The notes: a model not told the origin generated them from the sequence alone. 64,000 nucleotides of DNA from Sclerurus mexicanus (GCA_013396755.1 VWZF01004871.1:831424-895423), one strand, 5' to 3'. Positions 25,677-38,469 are shown, counted from the first letter of the stretch. Made by a program: numbers and translations.

Positions 25677-26320
25677 CTATTGACCAAACACAATTTTATT
25701 ATAGGAGGTGATGGCATAAAGGTCAATAATAAAGGGTCTGGTTTTTGACTGCCCCATGGCATTTTTCTCTGGGTATCCCCTTCTAGTCTCAGAGTGATTT
25801 AGGGATTATTGTTAAATTTTCCCCATTGCATGCTATCTGACAGTCACCCTGCTTTGCTTTCATGGCCACATATAACCTTTTTTTGGACTTCACTTACAAC
25901 ATTGCTGTGTTTAGTTAAGGGTGAAAAGGATCTGATCCTACTGGCCTCTGGGCCTCTCTGACTTTCCTCTTGGTTCAGTGTATTAGAAGATGTTCCAATT
26001 AACTCAGTAAATTGTCTCTGAAATTCCTTCTAACATTCGAACAGGCTAATAACAGTTCAAAATTTTGTTTTGTAAGAGATTGTCTTTCAAGCAGGGGGCT
26101 GGAAAATGTGGCAGCATACAAAATGACAAACCTCAATGCATTAGAAAAACAGGTATCTGATAAAGGCAAAGAGCAGGTAGAAGATTCTCACAACTGGACA
26201 CTCCCAGTGCAACTCTCCAGGGTCTGAGCAAAACTCTGATCCCATTGCATCCATTATTTGGGCTTTGTTTCTTTTGTCTATATTACAACATCACCACAAA
26301 AAAAGTAGAAATGTATGTAC

Positions 26321-26425
26321 CTAAGATGGGTGATCCACCGTCGTTTGCTGGAGGGTCCCAGCTCATAATACACCAGTCTTCACCCACCTCAGTCACATTT
26401 GGTGCCTGAGGAGGATCAGGGACAT
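26321..26425 (-). CDS. MYBPC1: MYBPC1 exon: C6 FnIII domain, first half
   Basis: 105 nt, phase 1 to 1, acceptor ttttttacaacag, donor gtacat. Encodes DVPDPPQAPNVTEVGEDWCI, then MSWDPPANDGGSPIL. It has the FnIII hallmarks: Pro-rich A strand, the W of the B strand (MSWDPP) and DGGSPI. Confidence 0.96.
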
Positions 26426-27058
26426 CTGTTGTAAAAAAAGTAAATATTATTTTAAAAAATCTTCTTAATGCATAGGTTGAATTAAAAATATAAAGTAAGA
26501 AACTATTATGAATAGTTTTTGATGTGCAACAGGAATTCCTAATGAAGAGAGAAAGAAAGTTTGTGGATCCTAGCTGATGGTTAGGAATGGATAAGTGCCA
26601 AGTTCTTCAGCACAGTCAAGGCACTTGAGGGGCACTTGAGCACATGAGGGAAGACAGAGCTCACAGCCACAGGGAGAATGGAGAACAAAGAGTGATAAGG
26701 GCAGCCTGAGAGTACCATAGAAGTCTGGTCCCTGCAGCAGGAGGTGGCAGCAGAGTGATAATTAACTCCTGCTTAAATCCCATGCCAAGCTCCTGCTCCT
26801 TCAGTAACACAGAGCCTTAGTACCCTTGCATCTCAGTTCCTCACCTGACAATGGAGACAAAGAGGTAAATGGAAGTTTTCTGAACATCTACAACAGTTTG
26901 GTAGCTAGGGAGAACATCTACGGAAGAGACCCTTCAGATAGAGGAAGGAGAATTTGGCTCTTGTTGGAGTGCAGAAAAGTGTGGGTCTTCAAAGTATGTT
27001 TATTGAAAATGACTGTGATACAAGACATGATTCATGTGCACAGTTCCACATGACTTAC

Positions 27059-27215
27059 CAACCACTTTAATGTTGATTAGAGCTGTGTCCTCTCCAGCCT
27101 CATTCTTTAAAGTTATTCTGAAAGGACCTGAATCTTCCCTCTCAGCTGCATCAATGACCAGGCAGCTGCTGTCTGGATATGTTTCTGCCCGTATTCTTCC
27201 ACTGTCCGTGATCCC
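27059..27215 (-). CDS. MYBPC1: MYBPC1 exon: C5 Ig domain, second half
   Basis: 157 nt, phase 0 to 1, acceptor ccttgattcctag, donor gtaagt. Encodes GITDSGRIRAETYPDSSCLV, then IDAAEREDSGPFRITLKNEA and GEDTALINIKVV. Two points differ from the family: the Tyr of the D-S-G-x-Y motif is Phe (codon TTC), and the start (GITDSG) is one residue shorter than the AIMEGSG I recall for human. Confidence 0.95.
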
Positions 27216-28336
27216 CTAGGAATCAAGGTAAGCAGAAGGAAGTCATATTTTCTGTATTTGAGAATAAAATACTCAAAAATCAAAATTCAAAAGTAGTACA
27301 GTACACTTCAGCAAAATCCTTAAAGCAACTGTAAAAAAACCACAGTAAAACTCAGAATTTTAGTCACCGAATGATGGCAAAAATTACAAAATTACTAACA
27401 TAAGTAAAAATAAGTAAAATGCGGTAACTGTTTAGGACCCAGTTTGGCCATTGCATCACAAAGGATGAGGTGGTAGGCTTACTTGTTCTGTGGGCAAGAA
27501 CACACATTTGTCAACACCACCTGACATTATTGTGATGGAAAGAGAATAGTGAGTTCTCCCAGAAGTCAGATCAAAATTTAATTCATTCACTTTAAAGGTC
27601 AGAGCAATTGTAATGGTCAGTAGTTTGTCCTCACAGATTTCAAATGCTGTCACATATTTTGGAGTAGGAGCTCTCTTAGAATAATTCCCTATGTGGACAC
27701 CACAATTAATTTTCAAACTAATATTTGAAATATAGTAGTCACAGATTTGATCAGACAGGTATGATGAATGCAGTAGTAATAACGTGATCCAGCTTCAACA
27801 TACCACAATGAAAATCTAAGTGTGAAAAGTGACTTTTGGTATTTACACAGCCAGTGCAAAAGTTTTGCATTCAGACACCAGCTGCAAAATGCCAAATGCC
27901 CAGCCTATTGTTTCACTGGAGACTTGACACTCCATTAGAACTTGTCATTCATTTTCCAAAACCAGACCATATCAGGGCTTCCTGTCAAAACCTGGCAGCC
28001 ATTCTGGGCACTATGTACTGAAGGAGTAGCCATCTGGTAGACTTTTGCTAGTTTTCTTCTGCATTTCATGTATCCCTCTCCTTTACTATTTATTTATAGC
28101 AAACACTTTTTTTTGTTTCATTCAGTCATTTATTCAGTCATTTCAGCCTTTCCTTAAAAAGACTCAAAAAAATACTAAATATTTATCCATTTTATCCTTG
28201 AGCAAAGAGTTTTTATGTAAAGGGCATCTTGCCCTTATTTTCTGCTGATAAAATCAATGTCTTCACAGGGGTAAAGGTTATTTTTGAAGGAAAAGGCTCC
28301 TGTTAAGCTAAAGAAGTGTGTACAATGACAATGTAC

Positions 28337-28470
28337 CTTGTCACCTCTACTCCACACAACTTTTGGAGTTGGTTCACCAGTGATGGGGATCTCAAGTCGT
28401 AGTTTGCTTCCTGCCACTACTGTAACAGTGTTATTTTCCCCAAGACCATCCAGGTGAAGTTTAGGAGGAT
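28337..28470 (-). CDS. MYBPC1: MYBPC1 exon: C5 Ig domain, first half
   Basis: 134 nt, phase 1 to 0, acceptor ctttttcag, donor gtacat. Encodes DPPKLHLDGLGENNTVTVVA, then GSKLRLEIPITGEPTPKVVW and SRGDK. The core Trp is in VVWSRG. The donor is not a perfect consensus, as at several other exons of the gene. Confidence 0.95.
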
Positions 28471-29688
28471 CTGAAAAAGGAGAGATTGTCCAAATCTGTC
28501 ATGCAGCTGCTGCTCTGAGAGTTCAGTGACCTGACACAGGTCTGCAACATGAAGAAACATGCTCTATGTTTTACATTTTCCTGGTATTTCTGGGCAACTG
28601 ATTTTTTTGTTTGGAAGAAAATTTCTGAAGAAAAATCTATTTAAGAAAATAGTTATCTGATGAAGAAGAAATCATGACACCCATAGAGATTTTGGAATAG
28701 TAACATCATATAGAGGGAAAAAGAAATCTATTTTCTTGAATGAGAATTATGTATATTCACATAACTTCTGAGAGATTTCCTCTAAGTGGCTCTTGAGTAT
28801 TTCCATTACAAGCTTTTTACTACACTTTTTACTGTGCTTCAGACTTCAATGTTCTTACAGTTTAAAAGTTTTCTTAACCCAAATCCTTTTCTGAAAGTGA
28901 AATTATCACTTTTATTGTACCCCATGTGTATGGAGAACAGCTGGTGAATATCCTCTTACATCTTTTTTTACGTGTTGGAAATATAGCAGTGGACATTCCC
29001 CTCTAGTATCACTGGCCTTTTCATTCCCCCTAATACTTTTTATACACAGATATCCCACTTCTTTCAGGTTCAAATAAAGAACATATTTTCTAAAACTTTG
29101 GTCATTTATATTGCTGTCCTTTTGCCTTCCAAGTTGTGGGTTGCAGTTACAAGCTGGTGAGGTGTTGTTGTGGGAAGAGTCAATACCTTGTTTTATTTTT
29201 GTTTGAAGGGCTGGGATCATTAACAAGCCTTCTGTTTCACTGAGTGAATGAAAGCTGGCCAGACACTTTTTTCACCTCTAAATAACATTTAATGTACTTA
29301 GTGAATAGGTAAATATGTGCGTATTCTACTAATCTCTGACTGAACTAAATCACATTTTGCAGTGTGAGAAAGCCAGTTCTTCAAAGACAACACTGTATAT
29401 CTGAGAAGTGGATAGCAAAAGGTATTTTACAAAAACTTTTAATAGTGGTTTAAGTTTAGTAATTCAACATCAAGAAGCCTTCAGCTCCCCCCAGTGCAGA
29501 TCCCGAGCACAGGCAAAGGACTCCCTGAGCAGCTCACTTGCACTTTGCCAAAGCAGCAAGTCTGTTTTCTCTGGTAGGTGGCTGCCCAGAGGATACTAAC
29601 TGATTGTAATCAAGGATATTTCATGCTGCTTTTAATTTCCAAAGTTCAGAGAAAGAGATATATATAAGTAGTTGTGCAATATACTTAC

Positions 29689-29795
29689 CCACAATATGTA
29701 CTTTGCATGGAATATTAATATTATAGGCATCTGGTACAAACATGTATTCACCCTCATCATCAACAGCAGAAGTCGGTATAACAAATCTGTGGATT
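29689..29795 (-). CDS. MYBPC1: MYBPC1 exon: C4 Ig domain, second half
   Basis: 107 nt, phase 2 to 1, acceptor aatttttttacag, donor gtaagt. Encodes RIHRFVIPTSAVDDEGEYMF, then VPDAYNINIPCKVHIV. DDEGEYMF is the Tyr-corner motif. Confidence 0.95.
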
Positions 29796-31053
29796 CTGTA
29801 AAAAAATTGAAAAAGAAATCAGTGTAATTTATTTCTGGAGACTGCTTGAAGTTATAAGGAAACATTTGTGAAAAGTTTAGGAGATCTGTGGAAGTGTGTA
29901 AAATTACTGACTAAAAATCCTTTGTTGGTCACTTGGTGGTATTTTAACTGATTAAATACTGTGTGATTTCTACAAAATATTATTGAGACAACCACCAAAT
30001 GCTGTAACCAATTCCAATATTGTCTGTTTGAACACGGAACTAGAAAATTATAGGAGTGTAATCTCTCTGACACAGGGATTCTGCGCTGCTGCCATGAGAT
30101 TGTAGCTTGGTTGTTCGAGAAGAAATCTTTATGTGATCCCTTTGTGGGAATAGTCTGGCTTTTGTTGGACCATCTTTGTGACAGGTTCCAATCTACTGTT
30201 TGTCTGCCAGAGTAAAAACATGGGTGAGCAAATCATGTGCTGCTTTTTCTGTCTGTGTCTTCCAGCATGATGACATTTTTGCTCTCCTGTGACCTGCTGT
30301 GGCTAAGCTTTGTTCAGGGTAGGACTCTCTGTCCTTCCTGCTCGTCTTTTCTTCACCTCACCCTATGGGCCCACATGACTTGTGGGGAGCTCCTTCACCT
30401 TACGTCAACCCCTGGGGCCATTGCACAGCTGGCACTTGTTCCTTGCTGCTACTTAGGGAGTCAATGGAAACATTTCAAAGCTTGTTTAGGAGCATCTTCA
30501 CAGTGCAGTTCACAGCTTTATGAATGGCGAAGGGTGTGTAGTTAAAGGTATGACCTGGTCTGGGTTTTTAGAAGTTTGTTTGTTATTTTTGGGGGGGTTT
30601 ACTGCCAAACTTCACATGAAAAAGGACAGATTATAAATGCAAAGGTATTTGATATCTCCATATACTTTGCATGGGCAGAGTTACATGGACTGAGTTGATA
30701 CAAACAAGAGCTATGAGAAAAAGAGGCATTTAAAAGCTATATATTTTCAATAGTGACTAACAAGTTTTTTTACTTAACTACGTAATATCCCATACTTACA
30801 GCAACAGCAATGTCAAGAAAAATTAATAGCTTGAACTTAGATGGATCAAGGACTTGATTATTTTCCTCCACAGCCAAAACACACAAGATTAAAGGAAGCA
30901 AGGAGAAGCAGCTTTTATGATGATAAAAATAAATGTTTTGAGGGACAGAGTTTAGGCTTGATTAGCAGATAATTTTCAGTGAAGACGTGCCACATATTGG
31001 CACATCTCTACAGTGTCATTCCAACAAAAGCCAAGTCAATACCACAGGCTTAC

Positions 31054-31216
31054 CTTCCTTTGTGGTAAAGCTTTACACGGTCACTAGCTTCAATCAGCTG
31101 CCCATTTTTGTACCATTTCCCTTCCACGTTCTCAGATATCTCACACTTCAGGTGGATTTCCTGTCCAAGCCTCACAGTCTGGTCTTCTAGTGCAAGTGAT
31201 ATCTTCAGTGGTCTCA
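31054..31216 (-). CDS. MYBPC1: MYBPC1 exon: C4 Ig domain, first half
   Basis: 163 nt, phase 1 to 2, acceptor ctgttttcctaag, donor gtaagc. Encodes LRPLKISLALEDQTVRLGQE, then IHLKCEISENVEGKWYKNGQ and LIEASDRVKLYHKGR. The B-strand Cys and core Trp are both visible. More diverged from mammals than C1 or C2, but alignable along its whole length. Confidence 0.95.
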
Positions 31217-32531
31217 CTTAGGAAAACAGAAGCAGAGATATTAGTGCTGATAACAAATAATAGCTCCTGATTCTGTCACAGAGCTGATGCTAGCCATTGT
31301 GATAGTCTTCTAAACAGAAAAATGCCTCTGATAATAAAGTTCTCAAGTTGAAATACTGTAATATGTGCATGTAAGCTCCCTAAATTAACTCTCCTCATGT
31401 AGTCTGATAGATTAGAAAGGGTGATACAAAATACCCTGACCGGGGAAACTGTGGATATTGCCAGTAGAAGAACTAAGCCCAGGAGCATAATTTGCATGTT
31501 GTCCCCTCTATGATGTTTAGGTGGCAAAAGTAGAGTGTTCCTATCCCCCACAGTCCAGTAAGAAACTCTCAAGAAGTGAGCGACCTGCGTCCCCAGATCT
31601 ATGCACTAGAAGGGACTACAGCCCACCTTTCCTGTGGTCCAACAATGATCAAGCTTGTGGCAAAGGCTGCCTGGCCAGTAAGCTTAACTTCATACACTAC
31701 TTGTTCTAATCTTTGCTGAAGTGCTTTAACTCACCCTATGAATACCCACAGGTATTACTGGCTTTTGCAAAACTTGAGTTTGAGAACTGATACCCCAGTA
31801 GACTTCCACTTTCTGGAAGATTAGATGCTGCAGAACAGAGTCCAGGCTGAACACACAGTGCAATCTGCGTGCAGTAAATATCCCTGACTATAATCTGGCA
31901 TAGAAAACAAAGAGTGATGGGAAAGGCAATGTTCTATAGAAAGACAGCTGGAAATTCCTCAGAAGAAGTTATAAGAAAGGAAAGGTGATGGAGCTCTGTA
32001 GCCATAGAGGATAATTTCCAACTTGATAATAAAATAGCATGAATTTGTTAGGATGCCAATTTGTAAAAAATAGTCAAAAGCAGCATGAGTGTTAAAAAAA
32101 GTGTACATTTATGCATAATGCATGATAACTTTAGAGGATGCACAAATACATTTTGTTAAAAAACACAGGTATTCTAAATAGATATTGCACAAAGCTGAGG
32201 GGGCTACATAGTCATGTGTTTGTGCCTAGGATTGACTTCCTGGTGAAAACCTGAAGTGACTAGGAAGAGCAAATAGTTCCCTTGAAAATTTCTCTTTGTT
32301 GACTATTGTATCTTTGGATGGATTGCTTTGCTTTCCATCTTAATGGAGTGATAGGAAGTTATCAAGCAGAACCTCATTGTTCTGCTGAAAACAGTGTCTA
32401 AAGGGAAGTCACTGTTGTGGAGTTTTGCAGCAAAAGAATTGGTACGGAAGTTAAGTCTCCCTTTAAATTATTTATTTCTGTATGCCAGCAAACTGTGACA
32501 TGAATTCAAGAGCAGGATGGATGATACTCAC

Positions 32532-32698
32532 AATCAACCGCAAGCTTGGCTTCTGATTGCCCTCCAGTTGTCATAACTGAGTAAGTTGCAGTGTCATTTT
32601 TTGCTGCTTCCTCTATGACCAAAGTGTGTTTTTTACCCTCAACCTTGATTCGATACCGAGATTTAGGATCATTGGTAAGTTCTACACCATTCCTAAAC
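32532..32698 (-). CDS. MYBPC1: MYBPC1 exon: C3 Ig domain, second half
   Basis: 167 nt, phase 2 to 1, acceptor ttgttttccaatag, donor gtgagt. Encodes WFRNGVELTNDPKSRYRIKV, then EGKKHTLVIEEAAKNDTATY and SVMTTGGQSEAKLAVD. The E-F region motif is NDTATY instead of the usual D-x-A/G-x-Y spacing with Asp first, as also in the mammalian ADAAEY version. Confidence 0.95.
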
Positions 32699-32976
32699 CT
32701 ATTGGAAAACAAAAAATTATTCATTTTCCAGTAGAAGTCCTGTACAAATAAGACTTTACAAAACTATAAGGCACTAGAAAAGGTTAAACAAATGCATCCA
32801 TGAATGTATAAGGATATTTTTGTTGTTGCTACATTTTTGAATAATGTTTTATTGAGATTTTCTTAACAGTTTTCAGGTTTACTGGTATAGAAAAAGCTCC
32901 CCACATTTTTGCCCACAATTAAAATCTTCTGGGTTTTATTCTCAAGAAAAAAATCTATGTTCAGAGTATGACTTAC

Positions 32977-33082
32977 CATTTCACATTTGCATCATCCTCA
33001 GACACTTCACAGCTCAGTTCTACTCGTTCACCAACGTAGGTATTAGTATCCTCCAGCCCCTTGGTCACCAAAATTGGAGGAT
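32977..33082 (-). CDS. MYBPC1: MYBPC1 exon: C3 Ig domain, first half
   Basis: 106 nt, phase 1 to 2, donor gtaagt. Encodes DPPILVTKGLEDTNTYVGER, then VELSCEVSEDDANVK. The B-strand Cys is present. Lies 278 nt upstream, in transcript order, of the exon for the second half. Confidence 0.95.
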
Positions 33083-33480
33083 CTTTGGAAAGAAAAAAAT
33101 TACAGATTTACCACCAAGAGGGAAAACTAAGTGAGAAAGGTTTTCTAAATCTTGCTGTAGAATATGAGTATCAATGCAGCTCTTTCTGCCTTAGATCAGA
33201 AAAGCGATTACTCATTAAGATGCTGGTAGGAAATTTGCTAAATAAAAAAGAAATAACATTTGTTCATATTAATACCTGCCTTGCATCCCATTTTATTGGC
33301 ATTTTGTCCAGGCAGCTTGACATGAGAAGCTGACATTCCCCTCTTGCCTCCCAGAGATCCCTCTCAGAAAACTGGTTTTCCTTAGGTCCTATAGCCTGTT
33401 ATGCACAATAAGATGACCTGATGGCATATCGTGGTGACCTTATTGGTTTAATCCATTTCTGATGTCATAACTCAAGTTTA

Positions 33481-33951
33481 TGTAATAGTGAGATATAGGA
33501 GAACAAAGTTACACCGAATGGAAAAGAAATTACGAGACTGCTTGACGAGACCAGGTGTCGAGGAGGAGAACTTCAATCAAGAACTGTTTTCCCAGAGAAG
33601 AGAGTTTATTATCGCGTATGGGGTTGTTATGGGTTCCCGGATTTATGAGTTTATAGTTGTAAAGTTAAAAATCCTTATTTGAATAATGTTCAAAATGGCA
33701 TTTCTCCTTCTCCCTCATGTTGTCCCTGCTCCCTGATTGGCTAGATTTTGCCGCAGTACCCTCCTTTACCTTTTATGGTTGTCGCCTTCCCCTGTTCTTC
33801 CTTTTATGGCATTCTCCTCCCATGCCCCTCTTCCTGAATGTTCCATGCTCTGCCATATATAAGCCGGCACCATTTTAATAAACGTGTCATTCCGTCTTTA
33901 CCCCCAACTCGGAGTCAGCCTCTCCTTCTCGTCCCCAAAAGGGTTTCATCA
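33481..33951 (+). mobile_element. solo LTR of an endogenous retrovirus
   Basis: A GC-richer block unlike the surrounding intron. It begins TGTAATAG and ends TTTCATCA. It carries an inverted CCAAT box (ctgattggctag) near 33733, a TATA box (atatataag) at 33855-33863, and AATAAA at 33877-33882 only about 14 nt further on. This compact TATA/poly(A) layout resembles alpharetrovirus-type LTRs. No primer-binding site or internal retroviral sequence follows, so it is a solo LTR left by recombination. It lies in the intron between C2 and C3, antisense to MYBPC1. Boundaries are approximate: GTGAGA occurs just inside the left edge (33488-33493) and just after the right edge (33952-33957), a possible target duplication only if the left edge is shifted. 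Confidence 0.75.
33855..33882 (+). promoter_or_regulatory. LTR TATA box and poly(A) signal
   Basis: atatataag at 33855-33863 and AATAAA at 33877-33882, followed by a pyrimidine-rich U5-like segment. Could start antisense transcripts inside MYBPC1; whether it is active cannot be seen. Confidence 0.6.
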
Positions 33952-34586
33952 GTGAGAGACTCAGTTATCCTATGCTGCTTAGCGGGGCAACAGGCTCCAT
34001 TAATTTAAAAAGGGGTTTGAAGTATTTTATGATTTTTTTTTCTCTCACTGTATTTTCCCTTTGTTTTGTTGTGCACATGTGGGTAATCAACATTGTGGGA
34101 GCAAACAGAGTGAAGATATGGCCACCCATTCATAACTTTTGATAGAGTCTTCCCTTAAACCAGCACAGATGGAATGAAAATTACTGCTAGAAAGCCTGGT
34201 CTGAGGGTACTTGAAACAGACTAGGTGGACTAAAAGTATCAAAGTCCTCAGGTACCCAAGCGTGGTGTTAAGGAAAGCCAATGCTATGACACACCAGTCT
34301 CCACAATGGCTTAAAGCTATGAAGGGCTCCACAGCCCCACTAGATCCCAATGCACAGTATAAAATCAACCCTATCCCCATTTCAGAGTTTCCACTAAGTT
34401 ACTTAACACAGGACGAGATTAAAAAAATGAATGGCCAGGGATCACAGTAATGCAGAATAATCTCAAGGGCTGCTAATGCAAATACAAAAATATACTGAAC
34501 CATATCCTCCCTGTTAATTTCTGATGCTGCCAGAGAAGCCACATCAATTTATGACAAGTGAAACAGCATCAGGCTGACATAGTTAC

Positions 34587-34711
34587 CTCTCACAAACAGT
34601 TCTGTGGAGCATTTCTCATCACCAGCTGTTACGTAATAGCGAGCATCATCTGTCATTGTACAGTTATTGATGAATAAAATTCGCTGGTTACCTTTGTGCT
34701 CAAAAATGTAT
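34587..34711 (-). CDS. MYBPC1: MYBPC1 exon: C2 Ig domain, second half
   Basis: 125 nt, phase 2 to 1, acceptor ttttctgttcaaacag, donor gtaact. Encodes KYIFEHKGNQRILFINNCTM, then TDDARYYVTAGDEKCSTELF and VR. TDDARYYV is the Tyr-corner motif of the F strand. Nearly identical to the mammalian protein. Confidence 0.96.
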
Positions 34712-36266
34712 CTGTTTGAACAGAAAAGCAGCAAAGATACATTAGCAAAAGTGCTGGACCCTTTTTGTTTTATGTATAAAGTGTTTTAGGGATTATTAGA
34801 GGCAAAAATACTTGGGTTTACACAGTACTGGAAAAATTGCCCTTGGAAGCAATTTCCAAGTTTCAATAGTGCTGTCATAGACTTCTAGAAGAAAAAGCTG
34901 TGGTGAAGAGTGGTAATGAGTTCCTTCTGGCTTGTTCCAAAATCCCAGGGTTGGGTGATAAGAAAAAAAATAAATTATAAAAAATAAAAAGAGCAGGCAT
35001 GGAATGATGGCAAATAAAATGGAGTCTGAAACTCTAGATGAGTAAGGCTGAAAATAACTAGTAAGAGGACACCATCACTCATTCCAACATTTTTGTGAAG
35101 TATAATAATAGCCAAAGTTAAGAAGTTAATATTGTTGGTAGGCCAGATGGCACAAGATATCAGTAATGGGATATGGGGTTTTGGTAATGGAGCCTTTCAC
35201 CTTTATGTCACTAGTTTAGATCTGCTCCAGGTTTGCAATGACCAAAGCTCATTAGCATCTGACAGCTGCTTCTGCAGCCTGGTAGAAATGTACTGGAGCA
35301 TTCAGTCCAGGCCCTTCTGCTGGAGAGGTATTCATAGACCTGCCTGCAAAACAGTTCTGAATGGCTCATGGCAGATAAAGGGGCTAAAGAAATGGTACTC
35401 TATTATCATTATATTTTTTTGTCAAATATGAAGACTAACCAAAATCTTTCATTGCCTTTTACAGCAATAGAGTGAAGGAAATCTGCACCTTTTGTACTGC
35501 TGAGAAACATTTGGGGGGCATTGCATTGCTATGCACATCACCATTCCTAGCTGTGTCTGACTGTGGAATGGGGTTTTCTGCACCAGGTTGTAAGAGCTGG
35601 TTGTGGTCACACAAGGGACTGGGCTCAACTTCCAGCCATTGCTCTACATGTACTCAAATGTCTGCACCTGAAAGACCACTTCTTCTAGGTAAAGTCAGAG
35701 AGTAAACCAATATGCAGTTGATACGGATGAAGACTCTTAGGTACACTAGACCTGTTGCACATGACTGACAACGAAGGTTTGTTGACTTCAGGCTGTTAAG
35801 ATTAACTGGGCCGTGGAAGATGAGACAAACCTCCCACTGCTTTTGTCAGGTGGTTTGTGAGCCAGGTGGGTAAATATGTGATGTCAAACATCTTTCTTCT
35901 TAGCACACAATTACTGTAGAAAGATTGTGTGTGCCTTCAGACAAAGGGCTGAGGGCAAGTGATTTATTTACTCACAACGCTTCCTGATTTTTTAAAAATT
36001 ACTGTGTAGGAAATGGCACCATGGTTTGTTGAGGATCTCTAATGCTTTTCTCTTGAGACAAAGGAGCCGATCTGTGTTACATTTAGCCCACATTGGACTT
36101 TTCTGGGTCACGAGCAATAAAGCATCATTTGCACACACTTCACATCTAATGAAATTCAGAAATAAAATTGATGCAACCAGAGCAAAGAGATAGATCTGGG
36201 CAACACTTTTGACAAGGAAGTACATGTGTACCCATTTGATTGTTTACATATGATAAAATTACTTAC

Positions 36267-36399
36267 TTTGCACTTGGTCGTATTTCTTGTCCATTTTTAT
36301 ACCACTTGAGTTCCACTGTTGGATCTGCGAGCTCCACCATGAATCTTACTTTACCTCCTTTGTCCACCTGATATGCAGGATCGAGACCTTTGGCAAAAG
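36267..36399 (-). CDS. MYBPC1: MYBPC1 exon: C2 Ig domain, first half
   Basis: 133 nt, phase 1 to 2, consensus donor gtaagt. Encodes AFAKGLDPAYQVDKGGKVRF, then ELADPTVELKWYKNGQEIRP. The Trp in KWYKNG is the Ig core Trp. C2 takes part in myosin S2 binding in the family. Confidence 0.96.
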
Positions 36400-38302
36400 C
36401 TGTTATGGAAGTCAAGTGTTATTTTAAAATGATATCAGAAAACAAGAATATGAATGCTGAAATGACATTGCATAAAACTCATCAAAGCTGTCAGAATACA
36501 TGCACACAATGTTATGTGTCACTCTACTCTTACACTAGTCTGCATAGAATCATATCGTGTTCTAGAACCATTAGTAAAAGCACAAAGCTATGCAGATCTG
36601 ATTATTCTGACCAAGTTCAAACTAGCAGCTCTTCATGACTCTACAGTGTGACTGTATTGTGAATAGGACTGGGTAGATGTAGCTGTAACAGCTTGCTGTA
36701 GGCCAACTTGTTGTGGGCAAGGTAAGGCCATGTGAAACTCAAACATTTCAAAACACTTTAGCATCAACATTTCAACATTGCCAGGAACAAAAATTAGACC
36801 CAGAGAGCAGACATTTCTGGGCCCAAAATAAATAAATAAATGGTGCCACAAACAAATGGCCTACAGCTAAGTAACCAGTTTCTGCTAAGGTTTATATCAT
36901 GCATGTGTCTGATTGGAGGAGGCTGAATATATCAAACACAACAGGAGTAATTAAATCTGAAAAGGATTTTTATGTAACTTGTTGCAGTATAAAAGTTTCC
37001 AGTTTCTAATAAAGGTGGCATGAGAAGAATGTCCTACTCTCAACCTGTCACTACTATAGATGTTTTCCCCAACATCTGGAGCCCCTCCTGTAGGAAAAAC
37101 CCTGTCCACTGAAAAGATCCTGTTTTAGCTGGCAGCTCCATCCTACTCAGAGGGGGAGCTGGGTAAAGGGGTCAGACTGACTGGTCACAGGTGCTAAGAG
37201 TCTCCCCTCTTACAGGAAAACATTCAGGCTTTTCCATGTGATGCACCTGGGTAGGGAGCAGCTCTTCCTGCCAGCCACACAATTTCTGCTTCAGCTTCCA
37301 AACCTGCCAGACCCTCCCCTCTTCTTCAGACTCCTGGGGAAAAATGAGGTGTTTCCTTTGGCTTCAACCCCACAGAGAGCTTCACTGGATACAAAAACTG
37401 CCCTGGTGGTTCAGTCAAAACCCATCGACTCCATTCCTCCCTCCCTCAATGGGTCCTGAATCAGATATACCAGCAAATTAAAAATATAAATAAAAACTAA
37501 TGTGTAGTGACATAACACATGTTATGATGTGAGGTAATGGGTGAGGAGAGAGGGTTTATCAGGCAGCTGAATTACAGCTGAATTTGTGGAAGACTTCACC
37601 TACATGAAAAGGACTCCTCCAGGAAACCAGTGAAACAGCAAATACATATATTGCATCCAGTTCTGAAATGCTGTCCAGGAACAAGCAGATGCCACAATAG
37701 TATAATGGATAGTGTGTTGTATTCATATGTATGTATGTATAGACATATTATGTGACACATACATGCATTTTATACACACATACATAGAAACACATTTATA
37801 TTTCTGTATATAATTACACTACTCATACTGTTCAGTAGAGTAGATAGGGAAAGACAAACCTGAATGTCCTCACCCAGTGCAGGGTGGAGGGTTTTCAGTA
37901 CAGCTGGGATTTCCAAGGAATGTAAATTAATTTCATGCAAAATAAAATGATGAGAGCAAACAATGTGTTTGGAGTGCTCTCTATTTGAAGCAGAAGATAC
38001 AGATGATAACACAAGGTCTAATTTCCATATTGTTTGATCAGATAACAGCTTTCCACACAACTGGTGGACATTGCTAGTGCTTGTCTGAGAGGGAGGGACA
38101 CTTCTGGTAAACACTGAGTGGGATAGAGTGTTTATACTAATCACAACAGACCAAAGCTGCTTTCTGATTAACTCCTTGAAGTAATGAGGCTTGAGTTGTA
38201 GTGTACAAGTGCCCTTGTGTGGAAATGAAGCATATTTGGGTTTTTAAGGTAGACGGTTGTGTTTGACTAATGAGCATGAGAATATTTCTGCCATCTCCAT
38301 AC

Positions 38303-38469
38303 CTGCACTCTTCTTCACCTCCCTGCGCATCCGCTTCAGGCGCTTTAACATCCCTCTCAGGTCAGTGATGCCATACTGGAAAGCAATCTTCTCATATTCG
38401 CTGGGATTTGCATTCTTCAGGAGATCCCACACATCTACCTCAGGTTCTTCCTCTTGTTGTTTAACCTCC
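38303..38469 (-). CDS. MYBPC1: MYBPC1 exon: M-motif, end (tri-helix bundle)
   Basis: 167 nt, phase 2 to 1, donor gtatgg. Starts REVKQQEEEPEVDVWDLLK and continues through PSEYEKIAFQYGITDLRGML to KRLKRMRREVKKSA. This is the conserved helical C-terminal half of the M-motif, which in the family binds actin and calmodulin and precedes C2. Closely matches mammalian MYBPC1, with WDLLKNANP in place of WEILKNAKP. Confidence 0.97.

Larger units (their letters stand above)
12076..32531 (-). other. introns between the exons for C4 and C10
   Basis: Apart from the exons listed separately, the introns here hold only simple sequence: an (AAAAC)n at about 12079-12120, a T-rich run near 13921-13946, and a purine-rich stretch at 20690-20990. 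The longest intron (20464-23995) shows no further exon with convincing borders. Confidence 0.6.

Noticed and set aside
33488..33682. 64-codon plus-strand frame
   Set aside because: Lies within the LTR; retroviral LTRs of this type do not encode protein there.
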